A stretch of DNA of 54,599 bases from Candidatus Sulfotelmatobacter sp. (GTDB taxonomy: Bacteria; Acidobacteriota; Terriglobia; Terriglobales; Acidobacteriaceae). Location: NCBI GenBank assembly GCA_030038125.1, contig JASHPL010000018.1:1-54599 (forward strand), read 5' to 3'. Positions 42,051 through 49,732 of the stretch are shown here, piece by piece. Made by a program: the position numbers and the translations under genes. Numbering within the stretch: position 1 is the stretch's first letter; each line of letters starts with the position of its first letter. The notes beneath the pieces are model-generated. The model saw only the letters and a program-made list of their open reading frames with translations. It was not told the DNA's origin and did not search any database.

Positions 42051-42935
42051 GTGAGCAATAGTAAAACTAAGTTATCTGCCAGCTTGGCTGGAAATCTCTC
42101 CCTGGGACAAGAGCTGTCGGTGCATCGCCTCGGCTTCGGAGCGATGCGTCTCACGGGCGACGGCATTTGGGGACCGCCTAGAGATCGCAAGGGCGCGGTC
42201 GCAGTCCTTCGCCGTGCCGTGGCGTTGGATGTCAACTTCATCGATACCGCGGATTCCTACGGTCCGCACGTAAGCGAAGAGTTGATCGCCGAGGCCCTGT
42301 TTCCCTATCCGGAGGGGCTGGTCATTGCGACCAAGGGCGGCTGGAATCGGCCCGGCCCAAATCAGTGGACACACGATGCCAGCCCGGCACACCTGCGGGA
42401 TGCCGTCGAAGGCAGCCTCAAGAGACTGCGGGTCGATCGCATCGATGTCTATCAGCTGCACATGCCGGATCCTGTGATATCGTTCGAAGCCTCGGTCGAG
42501 ACACTTGCAGAATTGCGAGAGGAAGGCAAGATTCGGCTGGTTGGATTGTCGAATGTCACGCGTGAGCATATTGAGCGCGCACGCAAGATTGTTCCGATTG
42601 TCTCCGTCCAGAACCGATACAGCTTTGCCGATCGTGAATGGGATTACGTTGTGGACTATTGTGATCGCCATGCCATCGCCTTCATTCCCTGGTTTCCTTT
42701 GGGAGCAGGCAAAGTTGCCGGTGACGTGCTCAGCGAAATCGCAAATTCGCATCACGTGAGCCCGAAGCAGGTAGCGTTGGCCTGGCTGTTGCGCCGGTCC
42801 GTTGTGATGCTGCCGATCCCGGGCACTAGCTCGATTGAGCATCTCGAGGAAAACGTTGGCGCGGCCTCGCTGAAGCTAAGTCAGGAAGAATATGAACGCC
42901 TTGCCGAGGTCCCCGAGTTGATCGCATCACGATAA
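42051..42935 (+). CDS. Aldo/keto reductase
   Basis: A 294-aa (alpha/beta)8-barrel NADPH-dependent oxidoreductase. Catalytic tetrad: Asp and Tyr in FIDTADSYG, Lys in VIATKGGW, His in VYQLHMPD; the cofactor segment is near VVMLPIPGTSSIEHLEENVG. The best start is GTG at 42051 with GGAGGT 4 nt upstream (the track begins 5 codons earlier). No signal peptide, so cytoplasmic. It lies between the sigma-54 activator and the sensor kinase; a role in reducing aldehydes or ketones formed by the monooxygenase is possible but unproven. Confidence 0.88.
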   Translation: MSNSKTKLSASLAGNLSLGQELSVHRLGFGAMRLTGDGIWGPPRDRKGAVAVLRRAVALDVNFIDTADSYGPHVSEELIAEALFPYPEGLVIATKGGWNRPGPNQWTHDASPAHLRDAVEGSLKRLRVDRIDVYQLHMPDPVISFEASVETLAELREEGKIRLVGLSNVTREHIERARKIVPIVSVQNRYSFADREWDYVVDYCDRHAIAFIPWFPLGAGKVAGDVLSEIANSHHVSPKQVALAWLLRRSVVMLPIPGTSSIEHLEENVGAASLKLSQEEYERLAEVPELIASR

Positions 42936-43084
42936 GGCAGGCTGACCGTTGTTCGGGGCTCTCGGTTCGATCCGACAAATTGAACTGAGGGCCTCATCTA
43001 TCCCTAGTACCAAGTATCCACCTGTTCTACGCAGCCACCATAATTCCTGAAGAGGTCAGTTTAGGCGCCAATGGGTTTTCAAAC

Positions 43085-45544
43085 TCAGGCTGCTTTGGCT
43101 TTGCTGGGAAGGGTAAACTGAAATGTTGCGCCCCGCTTTGGGTTAGCGATCGCCCACAACCGGCCTCCGTTCGATTCGATGATGGATCGACTAATCGACA
43201 ATCCCATCCCGCTTCCTTGCGGCTTGGTAGTAAAGAATGCATCAAAGATCTTGTCTGTCCGCTCACAAGGCAATCCCACCCCGGTATCGCTTACAGACAC
43301 GAGTACGTGGTGATCGGGACTCGGTCGTGACGTGATGGTAAGTTCTCCGTCGCCGCCCTTTTCTTTGATCGCTTCGATGGCGTTAAGCATCAGGTTCATC
43401 AGGACCTGCTGCACTTGTACCCGGTCGGCGCTAATGGCGGACAACTCATCGGCAAGTTCGGTTTGAATGGAGATCGAATATCTCCCAGCTTCTCCACGCA
43501 GAAGGCCAATCATTTCGCGAATGACTTCGTTAACCTCGATCAGTTCTCGTTGGGGTTCACCCTTCTTGAACAAGGAGCGAACCCGAGTGATGATTTCCGA
43601 CGCACGGGTTACGTCCTGGATCATTCTTCCGGCAGCAAGGCGGGCTTCATCGATATCCGGCTGTTCGCGTTTTAGCCACTCCAAGCAGGTGCCCGCATCC
43701 AGGATGGCTGCGGAGACCGGCTGTTTGATTTCATGAGCCAACGATGCTGCCAACTCTCCCATCATGCTCACACGATTGATGCGGGCGAGGTCTGCTTCCA
43801 ACTGGTGTAATCTTTCGCGTTCTTCTTCAGCCCGTTTTCGTTCCGTAACGTCCACCATCGAGCCCACGTATTCCACAAGATCTCCGGAGCGATTCAGCAC
43901 CGGATGTCCGATGGAATGGATGTGTTTCGTCGTTCCATCGGGGAGGATGATTCTATGTTCGTGCTCGTATTCCGTCTTCTCCTGCGCTGCATCGCGCATC
44001 GCTTCATCCGCGCCTTTGCGATCCTCCGGGTGGACTCGTTCCAGGAACGCTTCGCTCGTCGGTGGAGCTTGACGCGGATCGAATCCAGACATACGGAACA
44101 TTTCGTCGGACCAGTAAAGCGCCCTCTTTGTCGCAGGGTCATATGCCCAACTGCCCGTGTGGTTCAGCCTCTGCGCTTCCGCAAGGTACCCTTCACTGCG
44201 TCGCAGAGCGTCTTGCGCCAGTTTTCGTTCAATGGCAACTCCGGCCAAGTGACTGATCCGTTCGATGATCTCCTGGTCCCGAGCGATCGGGCGCCTGGGC
44301 TCGCGATAATACATGGCAAACGTGGCGATGACTTCGCGCCCTGACGAGAAAACGGGTGTTGACCAACACGCGCGCAGGCCATGGGATAAAGCCAGCTCAC
44401 GGTAATCTGCCCACAACGGGTCGGTTGCGATATCTTCCACAATCACCTGTTCGCCACGGTACGCAGCGGTCCCGCAGGAACCGGCGGATGGTCCAATCCC
44501 ACCACCATCGATCGCATCCATATAGGCCCTGGGAAGGCTGGAAGCGCCACCATGCCGCAAGCGATTGTCTTCCAGCAACAAAATGGAGGCCAGAACGCCG
44601 CTAGCTTGTTCCTCCACGAACCGGCACAGGCTGTCAAGCATTTCAGCGAGTGAATCGCCTCTAGCCAACATCTCGAGGACCCGTTTTTCTCCCGTAAGAA
44701 GGGATTCCGCACGTTTGCGGTCTGTAATGTCGATGTTGGATCCAATATAGCCGGCGAATTCTCCCGCACCCGTGTATCGCGGAACACCACTCTCGATGAC
44801 CCACCGGTATTCTCCGTCCGCTCGCTTGAGCCGATATTCCATGCGAAACGGTTTTCTCGCATGGAATGCAGGCAAGAATCCGTCGAAACAACCTTGGACA
44901 TCATCCGGATGCACGCCTTCGATCCATCCCAAGCCAACTTCCTGTTCCATGGTCCGGCCGGTAAAGTCCAGCCACGGTTTGCTGAAATAGTTGCAAAGCC
45001 CGTCCGTCCCGGTGGTCCAGATCATCACAGGTGCCTTATCGGCCATTGCCTGGAATCGAGCCTCACTTTCGCGTAGCTGCGCTTCAGTACGTTTGCGTTC
45101 CGTGATATCGCGGTAGATCGCGTAATTCACGAGTTGTTTGCCGGAAGCCGTCGAGACTGGAACCGCGAGAAGCGAGACCGAAACGTCCGCGCCATCCTTG
45201 CGCCGGCGAATGGTTTCGACTTCTATACGACCGCCCTCGCTCAATATGCGCGTAAATGCTCGTGCACTCTCATACAGCGGTTCAGGAACAATCAGGTCGT
45301 TGATAGGGCGATTCAAGACTTCGTCCGGCTCGTAACCGAACATGCGTGTGAATTCCTGGTTGATGCGAAGCACACGATCGTCCAGGCTGAGGACAGCCAC
45401 CGCCTCGGGAGTTTGCTCGAACAGGACCTTCCACAGGTGAAACTCGCTGGTCTCTGGATCCCCAGGAACTTGACTAGGTGCCGAGCCTGGCTCGAAAACT
45501 TCGTCCGGCGGAACATGAGTGATTCTGGACTGTGAGTCTCTCAT
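43085..45544 (-). CDS. Soluble sensor histidine kinase (PAS-PAS-GAF-PAS-HisKA-HATPase)
   Basis: An 819-aa kinase without membrane helices. Order: PAS 1 (about 35-155, VLSLDDRVLRINQEFTRMFG), PAS 2 (about 160-280, MIWTTGTDGLCNYFSKPWLD), GAF (about 290-440, SILLLEDNRLRHGGASSLPR), PAS 3 (about 455-575), then the H-box MMGELAASLAHEIKQPVSAA, N-box VLMNLMLNAIEAIKE and G boxes VSDTGVGL and GSGMGLSISRSI. Multiple sensor domains suggest binding of small hydrophobic ligands or redox cues. AGGGG lies about 9 nt before the ATG. It is transcribed divergently from the diiron monooxygenase operon, 182 nt away, and no response regulator is fused or immediately adjacent on the minus strand. Likely partners are the FixJ or receiver-only proteins. 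Confidence 0.92.
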   Translation of the reverse strand: MRDSQSRITHVPPDEVFEPGSAPSQVPGDPETSEFHLWKVLFEQTPEAVAVLSLDDRVLRINQEFTRMFGYEPDEVLNRPINDLIVPEPLYESARAFTRILSEGGRIEVETIRRRKDGADVSVSLLAVPVSTASGKQLVNYAIYRDITERKRTEAQLRESEARFQAMADKAPVMIWTTGTDGLCNYFSKPWLDFTGRTMEQEVGLGWIEGVHPDDVQGCFDGFLPAFHARKPFRMEYRLKRADGEYRWVIESGVPRYTGAGEFAGYIGSNIDITDRKRAESLLTGEKRVLEMLARGDSLAEMLDSLCRFVEEQASGVLASILLLEDNRLRHGGASSLPRAYMDAIDGGGIGPSAGSCGTAAYRGEQVIVEDIATDPLWADYRELALSHGLRACWSTPVFSSGREVIATFAMYYREPRRPIARDQEIIERISHLAGVAIERKLAQDALRRSEGYLAEAQRLNHTGSWAYDPATKRALYWSDEMFRMSGFDPRQAPPTSEAFLERVHPEDRKGADEAMRDAAQEKTEYEHEHRIILPDGTTKHIHSIGHPVLNRSGDLVEYVGSMVDVTERKRAEEERERLHQLEADLARINRVSMMGELAASLAHEIKQPVSAAILDAGTCLEWLKREQPDIDEARLAAGRMIQDVTRASEIITRVRSLFKKGEPQRELIEVNEVIREMIGLLRGEAGRYSISIQTELADELSAISADRVQVQQVLMNLMLNAIEAIKEKGGDGELTITSRPSPDHHVLVSVSDTGVGLPCERTDKIFDAFFTTKPQGSGMGLSISRSIIESNGGRLWAIANPKRGATFQFTLPSKAKAA

Positions 45545-45578
45545 CGGCGTTTCCCCTGAACCGAGCGGAAGAAGTGAG

Positions 45579-45601
45579 GTCGCTCAACGAAGCTGAGCGA
45601 C
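45579..45601. promoter_or_regulatory. Perfect inverted repeat in the kinase/monooxygenase control region
   Basis: GTCGCTCA and TGAGCGAC are perfect 8-bp arms separated by 7 nt. The site lies 35 nt upstream of the kinase start codon and just before the TTGACG of the monooxygenase promoter, the place expected for an activator or for a repressor acting on both genes. A hairpin in the kinase leader RNA is an alternative. Confidence 0.5.
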
Positions 45602-45606
45602 GATTA

Positions 45607-45636
45607 TTGACGTAATAACGGCCTTAAGCGTATGCT
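45607..45636 (+). promoter_or_regulatory. Possible sigma-70-like promoter of the monooxygenase operon
   Basis: TTGACG and TATGCT are 18 nt apart; transcription would begin about 85 nt before the first ATG. No -24/-12 sigma-54 element was found in the intergenic region. Confidence 0.4.
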
Positions 45637-45726
45637 ACCGCAAACTCGATTCATTTCCAATTCGCCGCAAGCGATAAGACTCACGAACTATCAGCCAGCC
45701 GACCTCGCTTATCGTGAGGAGAAAAC

Positions 45727-47220
45727 ATGCTCAGCAGAGACGATTGGTTGCCTCTTGCCCGGAAACTGGATTGGGACTACTCGTACGTGCGGGAAGAGGA
45801 AGTCTTTCCCGAGGTAATTAGCGGGCGTCCGTGGTTGCCTCATTCAGAATGGAAGGATTGGGAAGAATCATTTAAGACTTCTTACCGGGAATATGTCGAC
45901 AACCAGTACGAAAAAGACATGGCTGTCTACGCGGTTCGCGACGCCGTCGGCCGTATAGAAGATGTGCAGAAATTGGCTACGCCCTGGATGAACAGTTTGA
46001 AAGTTCACGCGGCCGCATTGCCCCTCGCGGAGTTCACTGGCGTGATCGGTAACCTGAGAGGCGCGCGGTTTGGCCGCGACAGCGCCTGGCGAACTATGGC
46101 AACCTTTGGAGCGCTGGACGAATATCGCCACACCCAGATCCCGCTGCTTCTCTTCCATCACTTGGTTCGATTTGATTCGCAGTTCGACTGGACGCACAAG
46201 TTCTACCATACAAACAATTGGTTCGCGGTCGCGGCACGGCACTTTTTCGATGAGTTGACGGTTGGGCAAAACGCGATCGAGTTCCACATCGCCACCAATT
46301 TTGTCCTGGAAACGGGTTTCACCAACCTGCAATTCGTAGGATTGGCATCGCTCGCTCGCGAATCGAACGACCACATGTTCGAGAGAATGGTGACCAGCAT
46401 TCAGACGGATGAGGCCAGGCATGCCCAAATCGGACACCCTGTTCTAGAAACCGTTATGAAGCACGATCCCGAGTACGTGCAATACCTGGTCGACAAATGG
46501 TTCTGGCGGAACTGGCGAATCTTTTCGATTTTAACGGGGCTTTCCATCGATTATTTGACCGCACTGGATCAGCGACCCTATTCATTCAAAGAGTTCATGG
46601 AAGAGTGGATCATCGACCAGTTTCTTCGCACTTTGGATGAATTCGGACTCAAGAAGCCATGGTACTGGGATCTTGTCATCGACGAGCTTGATATCTATCA
46701 CCATATGATCTACGCCAGCGCGTATAGCTACCGCGCGACATTGTGGTTCAACTTTGTGATTCCGGGGCCTGCAGAGCGGAAATGGCTGCGCCAGAAATAT
46801 CCTAAGTATTGGGACGACATGGATGCGGTCTGGGAGCAAATCAGCGAGCGCTGGAGAACGGTGGGGCCCGGACCTGAAAATGAATTGGCCGTGCACGGCA
46901 CCGCAATGCCAACTTTCTGTGATTTATGTCAGTTGCCGCTGAGCGCCGGCACGCCGCGCCACAATACGGCGCGGGTCTTGGCTCACGATGGACGCAAGTA
47001 CATCTTTTGTTCGGAGCCTTGTGAATGGATATTTCGGCGCGAACCTGAAAGGTACGCCAATCACCAGGATGTCGTGAAGCGCGTCTTATCGGGAGAGGCG
47101 CCGGCTGAACTTCCTAAGTTGCTCACAGAATATTTCAGGCTGACTCCTGAAACCTGGGGCAAAGACGCGCATCATGGTAGTTACGCGTGGCTCGGGCCAC
47201 GAAAAAAATCCGCCGCGTAG
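45727..47220 (+). CDS. Soluble diiron monooxygenase hydroxylase alpha subunit (toluene/alkene monooxygenase TmoA-like)
   Basis: A 497-aa catalytic subunit that would hydroxylate or epoxidise a small hydrocarbon with O2. It aligns by eye with toluene 4-monooxygenase TmoA almost without gaps, offset by two. Diiron ligands: E102 (PLAEFTG), E132 and H135 (DEYRHTQ), E195 (LETGFTN), E229 and H232 (TDEARHAQ); catalytic Thr is T199. Pocket residues equivalent to TmoA I100, G103 and A107 are L98, A101 and G105. The C-terminal part has a C-x2-C ... C-x3-C pattern (FCDLCQLPL, FCSEPCEWIF) like a YHS domain. GAGGAG lies 6 nt before the ATG. First gene of the operon alpha-gamma-ferredoxin-effector-beta. 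Substrate cannot be read from sequence; toluene-, benzene-, or alkene-type are candidates. Confidence 0.93.
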   Translation: MLSRDDWLPLARKLDWDYSYVREEEVFPEVISGRPWLPHSEWKDWEESFKTSYREYVDNQYEKDMAVYAVRDAVGRIEDVQKLATPWMNSLKVHAAALPLAEFTGVIGNLRGARFGRDSAWRTMATFGALDEYRHTQIPLLLFHHLVRFDSQFDWTHKFYHTNNWFAVAARHFFDELTVGQNAIEFHIATNFVLETGFTNLQFVGLASLARESNDHMFERMVTSIQTDEARHAQIGHPVLETVMKHDPEYVQYLVDKWFWRNWRIFSILTGLSIDYLTALDQRPYSFKEFMEEWIIDQFLRTLDEFGLKKPWYWDLVIDELDIYHHMIYASAYSYRATLWFNFVIPGPAERKWLRQKYPKYWDDMDAVWEQISERWRTVGPGPENELAVHGTAMPTFCDLCQLPLSAGTPRHNTARVLAHDGRKYIFCSEPCEWIFRREPERYANHQDVVKRVLSGEAPAELPKLLTEYFRLTPETWGKDAHHGSYAWLGPRKKSAA

Positions 47221-47237
47221 CCTTGGGACGTCCATTT

Positions 47238-47474
47238 ATGCCTATTCCTCTTTATGGTTTTCTACAGGGTGATACCATCGGTCTTTTGATTCTGGCCGAA
47301 GAGAACGACACCCTCCAAACACTAGCGCGAAAGCTTCAGGATGCCGCGAGCCTTCGAGTTGCAGGCAGAAAGCAGGTTCGCGTCGTTTACAACCACAAAA
47401 CAATGGATACAGCGATCACCGTCGCGCAGGCAGGATTACAAGCTCTGGACCGGTTTGATGTGATCGCAGGGTAG
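47238..47474 (+). CDS. Monooxygenase hydroxylase gamma subunit (TmoB-like)
   Basis: A 78-aa subunit of the diiron hydroxylase (alpha-beta-gamma)2 complex; ubiquitin-like fold in relatives. MPIPLYGFLQGDTIGLLILA at the start and QVRVVYNHKTMDTAITVAQA later match the TmoB pattern of hydrophobic strands, and the length is close to the usual 80-85 aa. It begins 17 nt after the alpha gene; the track start 17 codons earlier lies inside that gene. The ribosome-binding site is weak (GGGACG), suggesting coupling to upstream translation. Confidence 0.85.
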   Translation: MPIPLYGFLQGDTIGLLILAEENDTLQTLARKLQDAASLRVAGRKQVRVVYNHKTMDTAITVAQAGLQALDRFDVIAG

Positions 47475-47479
47475 CAGTA

Positions 47480-47830
47480 ATGGGTTTTCAGAAGATTGCA
47501 AAAATTGACGACCTCTGGAGCGGGGAAATGATGGCAGTAGAACTGAATGGCGAACAGGTTCTGGTCGTCAACATAAATGATCGCATTTACGCATATGCCG
47601 ATGTGTGTCCCCACCAGAAGAGTCGTTTGAGTGAAGGTACACTCACAGGGAGGACTCTTCGTTGTGCGAGGCATCTCTGGGAATTCGATGTCTGCACCGG
47701 AGTTGGAGTGAATCCTCAGAACACCTGTCTGAGGGGTTTCCCTGTCAGACTCGACGGAGAAAACATCTTCGTCGACATAGATGCGCCTGCCAACGCAAGT
47801 TTTTCAGAAAGAGGAGGAGCAGGACAATGA
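47480..47830 (+). CDS. Rieske-type [2Fe-2S] ferredoxin of the monooxygenase (TmoC-like)
   Basis: A 116-aa electron carrier that passes electrons from a reductase to the diiron hydroxylase. The Rieske cluster ligands are visible as CPHQKSRL (Cys, His) and CARHLWEF (Cys, His) with the expected spacing, and C-terminal FPVRLDGENIFVDI completes the fold. Five nucleotides separate it from the gamma gene, and its stop overlaps the effector start (ATGA). A Rieske ferredoxin is the mark of the four-component aromatic/alkene monooxygenases, as opposed to methane monooxygenase-type systems. Confidence 0.94.
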   Translation: MGFQKIAKIDDLWSGEMMAVELNGEQVLVVNINDRIYAYADVCPHQKSRLSEGTLTGRTLRCARHLWEFDVCTGVGVNPQNTCLRGFPVRLDGENIFVDIDAPANASFSERGGAGQ

Positions 47831-48138
47831 CGCAACAGGGGGGAGACGTCTACGACCGCGTCGGTCCCGTTCTCCAATCTGGAAGCGTCGCAAACGCGAT
47901 TATCGCGGCGATCAAGGATCTGAATCAGGATGTCATGGTTCTCGACCGCGGCGCCTACCTGAGAGTGCTTGTGCCTCAATGCTGTACCGTGACGCGTTCT
48001 GCCATTGAAAAGCATCTCGGGCGTCCGTTCCGTTTCCCGGGCGAACTGGAGACGGTTATGTCAGCTTTCAAGGGTTCACTTCAGCTGAACCAGGATGACG
48101 CAACCTGGCGATTTGGGCACACGCGTAATCACACTTAA
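47827..48138 (+). CDS. Monooxygenase effector/coupling protein (MmoB/DmpM/TmoD family)
   Basis: A 103-aa cofactor-free protein that binds the hydroxylase and tunes its active site and coupling efficiency. Typical segments are VGPVLQSGSVANAIIAAIKD, VLDRGAYLRVLVPQCCTVTR and the ending EKHLGRPFRFPGELETVMSA. Length equals that of T4moD-type effectors. The ATG overlaps the ferredoxin stop codon and is preceded by GGAGGAG; the track ORF runs 55 codons further upstream in the wrong context. Confidence 0.92.
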   Translation: MTQQGGDVYDRVGPVLQSGSVANAIIAAIKDLNQDVMVLDRGAYLRVLVPQCCTVTRSAIEKHLGRPFRFPGELETVMSAFKGSLQLNQDDATWRFGHTRNHT

Positions 48139-48176
48139 GGAACAAGGCCCAGCCTGATGTTCTTGGGGAATGATAT

Positions 48177-49172
48177 ATGCCTCAACAAAAGACTTACTGG
48201 CATCTTCTGCAACAAAGGCGGCTGCCGAGCGAATATGAGATCGTGACTTCAAAACTCCTGTGCTACACAGGGGAGGGCTTTACCGGAAAGCGCTTTGAGA
48301 TCGACGTTCCGCTGAAGGACTGGTATCGGAGATATCAGCAAGAGTCACCGCTGGTATGTAGTTCTTGGGAGAAGTTTCACGACCCACGGGAAACGACCTA
48401 CACAAAGTACACAGACATACAAAGAGACAAAGAGATTTTCGTCGACGGAATCCTGGATGAAATCGAGCGAACAGGTTACGATGCTCACCTACGTCCTGCA
48501 TGGCTGCATTTTCTCGCACGTGTCGTTGCTCCTTTTCGGTATCCCGGCCACGGTTTTCAAATGATCGCGTCCTATTTCGGCCAAATGGCTCCGAGCGGCC
48601 GCATCACGATCACAGCCGCACTGCAATCGGCCGACGAAATGCGGCGCATTCAGCGGATCGCTTATCGCATCCGGCAGTTGCAGCAAATCTACCCGGGATT
48701 CGGGGCTGACAGCCGAACATTGTGGCAGACAGACCCCATGTGGCAGCCGTTACGCGAGGTGATTGAGAAGTTGCTAGTTGCCTACGACTGGAGTGAGTCG
48801 TTCGTCGCATTAAATTTGGTTGTTAAGCCTCTGGTGGATGAACTTTTTATGAAGCATTTGAGCGATCTGGCCGTTCGTGAAGACGACTACTTACTCGGAC
48901 AGATATTTTTTTCATTGGGCGAGGATTGTCAGTGGCACCGACAGTGGAGCGAGTCCCTGGTTCGAATGGCTACCGAGGATAATGTTTCCAACAAGGAGAC
49001 AATCCAGGACTGGATCAATCGATGGTATCCGATGGCTGCACGTGCGGTGCACGCAGTTACTCCGGTTCTTTCAGAACAGTTGGGTACACCTCTACCTCAG
49101 CTTACAAGTGAAGCAATCGACCACGACTATCGCAGCTATCTTCGATCGATGAGCCTAGACTGTCCTTCCTAA
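48177..49172 (+). CDS. Monooxygenase hydroxylase beta subunit (TmoE-like)
   Basis: A 331-aa structural subunit with the same all-helical fold as alpha but no iron site. MPQQKTYWHLLQQRRLPSEY at the N-terminus and the block KFHDPRETTYTKYTDIQRDK are hallmarks of the TmoE/TouE/IsoE group. Length is normal. It starts 38 nt after the effector gene and is the last gene of the operon: it ends 5 nt before a convergent gene, so the reductase gene that often follows (TmoF) is absent. Confidence 0.92.
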   Translation: MPQQKTYWHLLQQRRLPSEYEIVTSKLLCYTGEGFTGKRFEIDVPLKDWYRRYQQESPLVCSSWEKFHDPRETTYTKYTDIQRDKEIFVDGILDEIERTGYDAHLRPAWLHFLARVVAPFRYPGHGFQMIASYFGQMAPSGRITITAALQSADEMRRIQRIAYRIRQLQQIYPGFGADSRTLWQTDPMWQPLREVIEKLLVAYDWSESFVALNLVVKPLVDELFMKHLSDLAVREDDYLLGQIFFSLGEDCQWHRQWSESLVRMATEDNVSNKETIQDWINRWYPMAARAVHAVTPVLSEQLGTPLPQLTSEAIDHDYRSYLRSMSLDCPS

Positions 49173-49177
49173 GATTT

Positions 49178-49597
49178 TCAGCGCGTGGTGAAGCTCCTTT
49201 CTGGACTCTTCACACCGTCGCTATTCCCGTTGGCTTCCTCCGAGTCAACCATGTAGTAGTAAGTTGTTCTAGGTTGGAGCTTGAGGAGTTGCACCCGAAA
49301 GATAGTATCAGGATGTCCCGGGTTCAACCGGTTTGGAGATTTCGCTGTCTCGCTAAGGTTCTTCGGATCCGTGCCGTAGTGCACGACACCGAAATGCTCT
49401 GGATCTCCTCCGGGGTTATTGCTTATCCACCTGACAATCGCATATTTGGGGTCAACCCGTTCTATCTCTGGACCGTGACTGATCCGAACGCTCGCTGCTT
49501 TTCTGGTACTGGGAGCCAACTGCCCTACCACCGATATTGAATGGAGCAGCAAGCCCGCTATAATCGTGATCGTGAATTGCAGATGCAATTTTTTCAT
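49178..49597 (-). CDS. Small exported fibronectin-III-like protein (purple acid phosphatase N-terminal-like)
   Basis: A 139-aa secreted protein. The chosen ATG has GGAGG 7 nt upstream and begins a signal peptide (MKKLHLQFTITIIAGLLLHS); the track start adds 27 codons. The mature part is one fibronectin-III-like domain with the features of the N-terminal domain of purple acid phosphatases or PhoD-like proteins (IERVDPKYAIVRWISNNPGG, FRVQLLKLQPRTTYYYMVDS). No phosphatase domain follows. It converges on the monooxygenase operon with only 5 nt between stops. Function unknown. Confidence 0.75.
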   Translation of the reverse strand: MKKLHLQFTITIIAGLLLHSISVVGQLAPSTRKAASVRISHGPEIERVDPKYAIVRWISNNPGGDPEHFGVVHYGTDPKNLSETAKSPNRLNPGHPDTIFRVQLLKLQPRTTYYYMVDSEEANGNSDGVKSPERSFTTR

Positions 49598-49732
49598 TGA
49601 CAATCCTCCGGCCGAATAGGTCTGCTTCTCATTGACACACTGGTAAGCAGTGCATGGGGGCTTTGGGTCGACCCCCATGCATCTGTGTTCGGTTTTTCCA
49701 CTTGTGCCGCCTTGCGCCTTTCTTTCTCGGCG

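Noticed and set aside
45545-45726. Sigma-54 promoter in front of the monooxygenase operon
   Set aside because: No TGGCAC-N5-TTGC pattern with correct spacing; a sigma-70-like pair fits better.
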